Below are positions 7,242 through 11,428 of a stretch of DNA of 11,428 nt, in pieces (position 1 is the stretch's first letter; each line of letters starts with the position of its first letter). Both the position numbers and the translations under genes were made by a program. The DNA lies in contig JBLHRE010000048.1 in NCBI GenBank assembly GCA_047625765.1, positions 1 through 11,428 on the forward strand, read 5' to 3'. The notes below the pieces were generated by a model that did no database searches, was not told the DNA's origin, and was given only the letters and a program-made list of their open reading frames with translations. Source of the DNA: JBLHRE01 sp047625765 (GTDB lineage Bacteria > Bacteroidota > Bacteroidia > Flavobacteriales > JBLHRE01).

Positions 7242-7493
7242 CTATAGAGCAGCTAAATGCTTAGCCAAACCAGATTTAAGGTTTGAAGCTTTATTATCAT
7301 GTATCACGTTTGTCTTAGCCAAACGATCAATCATTGATACTACTTTAGAAAACATAGCTTCTGCCGCTGCCTTGTCGCTAGTTGCACGCAAATCTCTAAT
7401 CGCATTACGCGTGGTTTTGTGCTGATAACGATTACGCAAACGTTTTGCTTCGTTAGATCTAATTCTCTTTAATGCTGACTTGTGATTAGCCAT
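7242..7493 (-). CDS. rpsT: 30S ribosomal protein S20
   Basis: An 83-residue, very basic protein that binds 16S rRNA during early assembly of the small subunit. It begins MANHKSALKRIRSNEAKR, the standard S20 start, and continues with the helical NRYQHKTTRNAIRDLR segment and a C-terminal NKASNLKSGLAKHLAAL. I chose the ATG whose complement is at 7491-7493. The frame stays open further upstream to 7637, but that extension would read through the tRNA-Glu gene and has no S20 similarity. The start lies 27 bases from the 3' end of the tRNA, so the two are almost certainly co-transcribed and tRNA processing would produce the 5' end of the rpsT message. A strong terminator follows. Confidence 0.96.
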   Translation of the reverse strand: MANHKSALKRIRSNEAKRLRNRYQHKTTRNAIRDLRATSDKAAAEAMFSKVVSMIDRLAKTNVIHDNKASNLKSGLAKHLAAL

Positions 7494-7520
7494 AATATTT
7501 AAAATAAAATCGTTCGTTTG

Positions 7521-7592
7521 TAGCCCGTAGGGGAGTCGAACCCCTCTTTCCAGGATGAAAACCTGGCGTCCTAACCGATAGACGAACGGGCC
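7521..7592 (-). tRNA. tRNA-Glu (anticodon UUC)
   Basis: A complete 72-nt cloverleaf can be drawn on the - strand: acceptor arms GGCCCGT and ACGGGCT (first pair a G-U wobble), D-stem GTC/GAC, anticodon stem CCAGG/CCTGG around the loop TTTTCAT, and T-stem AGGGG/CCCCT around TTCGACT, with discriminator A. The anticodon TTC lies at 7557-7559 of the given strand. CCA is not encoded: the bases after the discriminator are CAAACG. So the CCA must be added by nucleotidyltransferase. It is the first gene of a short unit with rpsT. Confidence 0.97.
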
Positions 7593-7623
7593 TACTGTAT
7601 ACCCCTTTTTCGTTTTGGGACTG

Positions 7624-7654
7624 CAAATGTAAGCCAATTTTTTACTCCTGCAAT
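7624..7654 (-). promoter_or_regulatory. Bacteroidota-type promoter for tRNA-Glu - rpsT
   Basis: On the - strand TACATTTG (7631 to 7624) is an exact TAnnTTTG -7 element. Exactly 19 bases upstream is ATTG (7654 to 7651), three of four matches to the TTTG -33 element. The predicted start is near 7618, about 25 bases before the tRNA 5' end. Long A and T tracts sit just upstream. This is the best-supported promoter in the window. Confidence 0.7.
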
Positions 7655-7657
7655 ACC

Positions 7658-7687
7658 AGAAGAAAAAAAAATTATTTTTTTTCTTCT
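7658..7687. repeat. AT-rich 13-bp perfect inverted repeat spanning a stop codon
   Basis: AGAAGAAAAAAAA (7658-7670) is the exact reverse complement of TTTTTTTTCTTCT (7675-7687), separated by four bases. On the - strand the TAA of the gene ending at 7672 lies in the loop. The stem has no G-C core and no separate T-tail, so it is a poor standard terminator, though its 3' arm holds eight U residues. It lies just upstream of the -33 element of the tRNA promoter, where a tract like this might act as an upstream element. Both readings are inferences. Confidence 0.5.
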
Positions 7688-8349
7688 CTTCTAGCTTTGT
7701 AGCCCATTTGCTTAATAGTTCGCGCTTTTTGTTCTACCTGCCATTGCATTATTTCGCCTGTAGATATTTCATTCACCATATCAAATGGAGGTGTCTGTAA
7801 ATCATACTCTAAAGCATAATCAGTTGCCACACACACAATCTCTTTCATCACTTCCCTATCCAAATCAGAATTGCTAAAATCCTTGTATCTGAACGAAAAT
7901 TCTTTATCTCCTTCTACAAAGAAATGGTTGTCCTTGTTCACGAAAATTCTCGCTAACATGGTTCCAATGTCATTTGTTCTTTGATACTTGAATGAATCTG
8001 ACAAGAAATTATAGACGTGAATTACGCCACAATAGGCTGCCAAATGATCTTTCTTTACATAAACCGTACTATTTAGAGAATGCTCTGGCGGAAAGTTAAA
8101 TACATTGGTATGCATAATAAACACCAGTACATCACCAGAGAAAGTTAGCCTACATTCATATTCGCCATGCTCTGAGTAGTTAATTACTACAGACGAGTTA
8201 CTAGGGTTAACTTGGTCCGATAGGTCGGTAGCGACCTCCTGAACAACTTCTTTCAAATTCTGAAAAACACTCTTCGTATGTCTAAATACCATTTGCTTGG
8301 TACTCGACTTTTCCTGTAAGGTCTGTATTACTTTCTGGCGAATTTCCAT
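7672..8349 (-). CDS. Conserved-looking soluble protein of unknown function, next to proS
   Basis: I do not recognise a named family. The 225-residue product has no signal peptide and no membrane helix and so is probably cytoplasmic. Residues 1-45 look helical with Lys and Gln. The middle, about 53-155, alternates hydrophobic and polar residues as in a beta-sheet domain (SSVVINYSEHGEYECRLTF; DVLVFIMHTNVFNF). The C-terminal tail is helical and ends in the basic run KARREEKK. Notable motifs are HTNVFNFPPEH (80-90) and YKDFSNSDLDREV (155-167). The start abuts the proS stop with no intervening base (8349/8350), implying co-transcription and possible translational coupling. Its base use matches its neighbours. 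A part in tRNA or translation metabolism is suggested only by position. It is very probably a real gene. Confidence 0.75.
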   Translation of the reverse strand: MEIRQKVIQTLQEKSSTKQMVFRHTKSVFQNLKEVVQEVATDLSDQVNPSNSSVVINYSEHGEYECRLTFSGDVLVFIMHTNVFNFPPEHSLNSTVYVKKDHLAAYCGVIHVYNFLSDSFKYQRTNDIGTMLARIFVNKDNHFFVEGDKEFSFRYKDFSNSDLDREVMKEIVCVATDYALEYDLQTPPFDMVNEISTGEIMQWQVEQKARTIKQMGYKARREEKK

Positions 8350-9822
8350 TTAATATGCTTTTGCGAAAGCCACTCGTTTATGGGATGGCTTACCTGTTAA
8401 AACACAAACCCCCTCTTCTTCTTTAGCATCTAGTGGTATGCAACGAATGGTAGCCTTTGTTAATTCTTTGATTTTATCCTCTGTTTCTGCTGTACCATCC
8501 CAATGAGCCATTACGAACCCACCTTTATCTAAAGCAGCTTTAAAGCCCTCAAAATCGTCAACAAGCGCAGTGTTGTTTTTACGATATTCAAACGCCTTAT
8601 CGTATAAGGATGATTGAATCTCTTTCAACAGCGCTCCAATCTTATCGATTACTTCGTCACGATTTATCGATGTTTTTTCAAAAGTATCTCTACGCGCAAC
8701 CTCAACAACACCTTTTTCCAAATCTTTTGGACCAATTGCTATTCTAACTGGCACCCCTTTCAATTCATATTCGGCAAATTTCCAACCTGGTTTGTGGGTA
8801 TCTCTATTATCAAACTTCACCGAGATTCCTTTAGCGCGCAATTCCTTCATCAACTCTTTGGCTACTTCTGAAATCTGCTCTAATTGCTCTTGCCCCTTAT
8901 AAATTGGAACAATAACAACTTGATATGGTGCTAAATTTGGCGGTAACACCAAACCTTTATCATCCGAATGCGTCATAATCAATGCGCCCATCAATCGTGT
9001 AGAAACACCCCAAGATGTTGCCCAAACATGCTCTTGCTTACCTTCTTTGGTTGCAAATTTTACATCAAATGCTTTTGCGAAATTCTGACCTAAGAAATGA
9101 GAAGTACCAGCCTGTAAAGCTTTACCATCTTGCATCATTGCTTCTATACAATACGTTTCCTCTGCCCCAGCAAAACGCTCTGTCTCCGTTTTAATCCCTT
9201 TTATTACAGGCATTGCCATAAAGTTTTCTGCAAACTCTGCATATACTTCAAGCATTTGTTCTGCCTCTGCTACTGCCTCAGGCTTTGTTGCATGGGCGGT
9301 ATGCCCTTCTTGCCATAAAAATTCTGCCGTACGTAAAAATAATCGTGTACGCATTTCCCATCGCACTACGTTTGCCCACTGGTTTATTAGCAAAGGCAAA
9401 TCGCGATACGATTGAACCCAACCTCTAAATGTGTCCCAAATAATGGTTTCTGAAGTTGGTCTAACAATTAATTCCTCCTCTAACTTTGCAGTTTCGTCTA
9501 CGATAACACCCTTTCCATTAGGGTCGCTTTTTAATCTATAATGCGTAACAACCGCACATTCCTTGGCAAATCCATCTACATGGCTCGCTTCTTTACTAAA
9601 GTAAGATTTAGGAATAAACAAAGGGAAATAAGCATTTTCGTGACCTGTTTCTTTAAACATACGGTCAAGCTCTGCCTGCATTTTCTCCCAAATAGCGTAT
9701 CCATATGGCTTAATAACCATACAACCTCTTACGCCTGAATTTTCAGCTAAATCGGCTTTTACCACCAATTCGTTATACCATTTTGAATAATCATCTTCTC
9801 TTGTAGTCAGGTTCTTTGACAT
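8350..9822 (-). CDS. proS: Proline--tRNA ligase, archaeal/eukaryotic type (ProS type 3)
   Basis: Charges tRNA-Pro with proline in the cytoplasm. At 490 residues it lacks the editing insertion of the long bacterial type and matches ProS type 3: KNLTTREDDYSKWYNELV at the start, the proline/ATP-site RPTSE (121-125), class II motif 2 around RWEMRTRLFLRTAEFLWQEG (154-173), motif 3 around GVSTRLMGALIMTH (272-285), an anticodon-binding domain at about 298-400, and a C-terminal domain ending in the characteristic AFAKAY tail. Only two cysteines (in IRCIP and GVCVLTG) are left in the C-terminal region, where related enzymes can bind zinc with four, so zinc is probably not bound; I regard this as usual for Bacteroidota. 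A TAAGTTTG element upstream probably drives it. Confidence 0.95.
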   Translation of the reverse strand: MSKNLTTREDDYSKWYNELVVKADLAENSGVRGCMVIKPYGYAIWEKMQAELDRMFKETGHENAYFPLFIPKSYFSKEASHVDGFAKECAVVTHYRLKSDPNGKGVIVDETAKLEEELIVRPTSETIIWDTFRGWVQSYRDLPLLINQWANVVRWEMRTRLFLRTAEFLWQEGHTAHATKPEAVAEAEQMLEVYAEFAENFMAMPVIKGIKTETERFAGAEETYCIEAMMQDGKALQAGTSHFLGQNFAKAFDVKFATKEGKQEHVWATSWGVSTRLMGALIMTHSDDKGLVLPPNLAPYQVVIVPIYKGQEQLEQISEVAKELMKELRAKGISVKFDNRDTHKPGWKFAEYELKGVPVRIAIGPKDLEKGVVEVARRDTFEKTSINRDEVIDKIGALLKEIQSSLYDKAFEYRKNNTALVDDFEGFKAALDKGGFVMAHWDGTAETEDKIKELTKATIRCIPLDAKEEEGVCVLTGKPSHKRVAFAKAY

Positions 9823-9858
9823 TTTTGGTACGGATTTTGTCCTTATCTATTCGAAATG

Positions 9859-9866
9859 CAAACTTA
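9859..9866 (-). promoter_or_regulatory. Putative -7 promoter element for proS
   Basis: On the - strand TAAGTTTG (9866 to 9859) fits the TAnnTTTG -7 consensus exactly, about 37 bases before the proS ATG. No convincing TTTG lies 17-23 bases further upstream. The gap between the divergent genes (9823-9909) is only 87 bases and must hold both promoters. On the + strand TATATTTA (9881-9888) and TATGTTTC (9898-9905) each match seven of eight -7 positions for the lipoprotein gene, but neither has a good -33 partner, so I do not choose between them. Confidence 0.45.
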
Positions 9867-9909
9867 ATATAATTGCAGTGTATATTTACAGAATCAAATA
9901 TGTTTCATT

Positions 9910-11010
9910 ATGAAAACTACCCTATTTATTTCGACTATCGCAATTGCACTAGGACTTAGTTCTTGTACTACTTACAACACCTACTATAACGGATACACTG
10001 ATGATGTGTATGGGTCAGCTCCTGCTGCTCCTCAGCCAGTGTACCAAAACGAATCTGTGCCAGCTCCTTCTAATCCTACTACTACAAGAGAGGTTGGTAG
10101 TGAAGGAGATACTTATGTAACAACTAATTATACAGAGACCTCGTACGCAGATTACGAATACTCTTCTCGTATTAGAAGATTTTACAGACCCATCTCTTAC
10201 AATTATTACGATAGTTATTACACCAATCGTTATTGGTACGATGCTGACCCATATTATTATGGAGTAAGTATTTATTCTTGTTACGGCTGGAGAAGACCAT
10301 CATGGACATGGGGTGTAAGCTTTGGATACGGTTGGAACTATCCAAATTATTACGGTAACTACAACCCTTATTGGGGCGGATATGGTTACGGTTATAACAA
10401 TGGGTATTATAACGGACACCACCAGAACTACAACGATGGAGGTAATTGGAATACCAATTATAGCAACAGAAGTGATGATAATGTGCATTACGGCCCCAGA
10501 GGTTCAGTAAACACAAACAGTGGTGGAGGCACTAGAGGAAATGGTACTAGAGTTTCTGACAACACTCAACCTCCGCAACGATCGTTGGTCACTTATAACA
10601 ATAGATCTAATGCGAATGCAAGACCAAGTAGCACTGGAGGTAGAACACCTGTAGCAAGACCTAGCGGAACTGTTAAAAGACCAAATGGTACTGGTGGGCG
10701 AGTTCCTTCTTCTAGGCCTAATGGTACTATCACTAGACCTAGGAATGGAGGCATTACACCTTCAGTTAGACCGGGTGTTGCACCTAATAGCCCCCGTACA
10801 CCTAGAATAAACATGCCAACTACACCTAGAGTGCAACCTTCTAGACCTAACCAATCTCGTGGAGGGACATCGTATAACAGAGGTTCAAGTAGCAATAGAT
10901 CGTCTGGAACTAGTATCACTAACAGCAGAGGTAATAGCCGCAGCTCTGGATCTAGAACCAACAGTCGAAGCTCAGGATCAAGAAGTAACCGAGGTCGTTC
11001 TCCTAGATAA
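9910..11010 (+). CDS. Low-complexity lipoprotein, Tyr/Asn/Gly-rich with a basic Ser/Arg/Pro tail
   Basis: A 366-residue exported protein. Residues 1-18 are a lipoprotein signal peptide ending in the lipobox LSSC, with Cys19 the expected lipidated residue. Residues 20-75 are Thr/Pro/Ala-rich. Residues 80-185 hold many Tyr, Asn, Gly and Trp. Residues 235-315 repeat RP(S/N)(S/G)T-like units with many prolines, and 315-366 are almost only Ser, Arg, Asn and Gly. The last 145 residues carry almost no acidic residues, giving a strongly basic and presumably disordered tail. The residues after Cys19 (TTYNT) show no acidic surface-export signal of the kind described in Capnocytophaga or Flavobacterium, so it may face the periplasm. 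I do not recognise a functional family; similar low-complexity lipoproteins occur in Flavobacteriia. Eight bases separate it from the FadL-like gene, so the two are probably co-transcribed. Confidence 0.85.
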   Translation: MKTTLFISTIAIALGLSSCTTYNTYYNGYTDDVYGSAPAAPQPVYQNESVPAPSNPTTTREVGSEGDTYVTTNYTETSYADYEYSSRIRRFYRPISYNYYDSYYTNRYWYDADPYYYGVSIYSCYGWRRPSWTWGVSFGYGWNYPNYYGNYNPYWGGYGYGYNNGYYNGHHQNYNDGGNWNTNYSNRSDDNVHYGPRGSVNTNSGGGTRGNGTRVSDNTQPPQRSLVTYNNRSNANARPSSTGGRTPVARPSGTVKRPNGTGGRVPSSRPNGTITRPRNGGITPSVRPGVAPNSPRTPRINMPTTPRVQPSRPNQSRGGTSYNRGSSSNRSSGTSITNSRGNSRSSGSRTNSRSSGSRSNRGRSPR

Positions 11011-11018
11011 TCTTTACT

Positions 11019-11428
11019 ATGAAATTGAAATTATTTATAGCAAGTGCATTTATTGGATTAACTGCACTTGCACAAAACGAAATAGACGCCCTGCGTTACT
11101 CTAAATTAGATTTTGCTAGCACTGCTAGGCAAGTTGGTTTAGGTGGAGCGTTTGGCGCTTTAGGAGGCGACATTAGCAACATGAGCTCGAACCCTGCCGG
11201 CATTGGAGTGTTTAGCCAGAATGTATTGTCTATAAATCTAGGTTTAAATCATAATCTGGTTCAAACCAAACATTTTGGCACCTTCAACGAAGATGAACGA
11301 TTTAGAATGAATTTACCTAATCTTGGAGTTGTGTTTGATTTATCAGGCGCCATTAAAGATAAGAACTGGACTAAATTCAACATAGGCTTGGCGCATAACA
11401 ATTTGCAAACCTATAATAACACATCTTA
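11019..11428 (+). CDS. OmpP1/FadL-like outer-membrane protein, 5' part
   Basis: The frame opens at the ATG at 11019 and stays open to the window end, giving 136 residues; the gene is cut off by the window edge, not truncated in nature as far as can be seen. Residues 1-18 form a signal peptide with likely cleavage ALA|QN. The N-terminal block ARQVGLGGAFGALGGD (36-51) followed by NMSSNPAGIGVF (54-65) is typical of OmpP1/FadL-family beta-barrels of Bacteroidota, the NPAG motif being shared with FadL. Alternating strands such as VLSINLGLNH and KFNIGLAHNN follow. Related proteins are annotated as transporters of hydrophobic compounds or as hemin receptors, and the substrate here is unknown. It follows the low-complexity lipoprotein gene by 8 bases. 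Confidence 0.85.
   Translation, partial: MKLKLFIASAFIGLTALAQNEIDALRYSKLDFASTARQVGLGGAFGALGGDISNMSSNPAGIGVFSQNVLSINLGLNHNLVQTKHFGTFNEDERFRMNLPNLGVVFDLSGAIKDKNWTKFNIGLAHNNLQTYNNTS

Noticed and set aside
7494..7637. Extended rpsT reading frame upstream of 7493
   Set aside because: It passes through the whole tRNA-Glu gene and past the likely promoter region; S20 begins with MANHKSALKR at 7493.
10172..10961. Long open frames on the - strand and in other + strand frames inside the lipoprotein gene
   Set aside because: They arise from the repetitive low-complexity codons of the real gene; their translations are compositionally odd and lack starts or domains that would support them.
10859..11104. 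Open + strand frame bridging the lipoprotein end and the FadL-like start
   Set aside because: It is out of frame with both well-supported genes and has no recognisable content.
1..11428. CRISPR array, insertion sequence, phage, toxin-antitoxin or defence genes
   Set aside because: No regularly spaced repeats, transposase or integrase motifs or typical defence domains are visible, and base composition looks uniform across the window.

Overview
The window looks like an ordinary chromosomal stretch of an AT-rich member of the Bacteroidota, most likely order Flavobacteriales. Four things point there: TAnnTTTG-type promoter elements, start codons without Shine-Dalgarno sequences, the gene order LUD protein - cdsA - psd, and an archaeal/eukaryotic-type prolyl-tRNA synthetase near rpsT and an OmpP1/FadL-type outer-membrane protein. 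These are judgements from recognised motifs and remembered synteny; no search was run and the genus cannot be named.

Layout. Bases 1-1934 (+ strand): the 3' part of a LUD-domain protein gene, then cdsA and psd, two enzymes on the route from phosphatidic acid to phosphatidylethanolamine. Bases 1924-4058 (- strand): a YjjG-like HAD nucleotidase whose 3' end overlaps psd by 11 bp, a small four-helix membrane protein, and a GNAT/FemAB-like acyltransferase. The acyltransferase is the last gene of a tightly packed minus-strand run that reads radC (7158) - UDP-GlcNAc 2-epimerase - cytoplasmic NodB-like polysaccharide deacetylase - acyltransferase, with gaps or overlaps of -11 to +4 bp. This run looks like a small surface-glycan unit headed by a DNA-repair-family gene. 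Bases 7189-7654 (- strand): tRNA-Glu(UUC) and rpsT in one short unit, with a good Bacteroidota promoter upstream and a strong intrinsic terminator downstream. Bases 7672-9822 (- strand): proS followed directly by an unrecognised soluble protein gene. Bases 9910-11428 (+ strand): a lipoprotein with a Tyr/Asn/Gly-rich middle and a basic Arg/Ser/Pro-rich tail, then the beginning of an OmpP1/FadL-like outer-membrane protein cut off by the window end.

No mobile element, CRISPR array, rRNA, phage gene or recognisable defence system is present, and no gap between genes exceeds 300 bases. I see no clear new biological system. The points most worth a second look are the epimerase/deacetylase/acyltransferase trio behind radC, the low-complexity lipoprotein paired with a FadL-like protein, the unknown gene abutting proS, the psd terminator embedded in the convergent HAD gene, and the inverted-repeat structures around the tRNA-Glu/rpsT unit.
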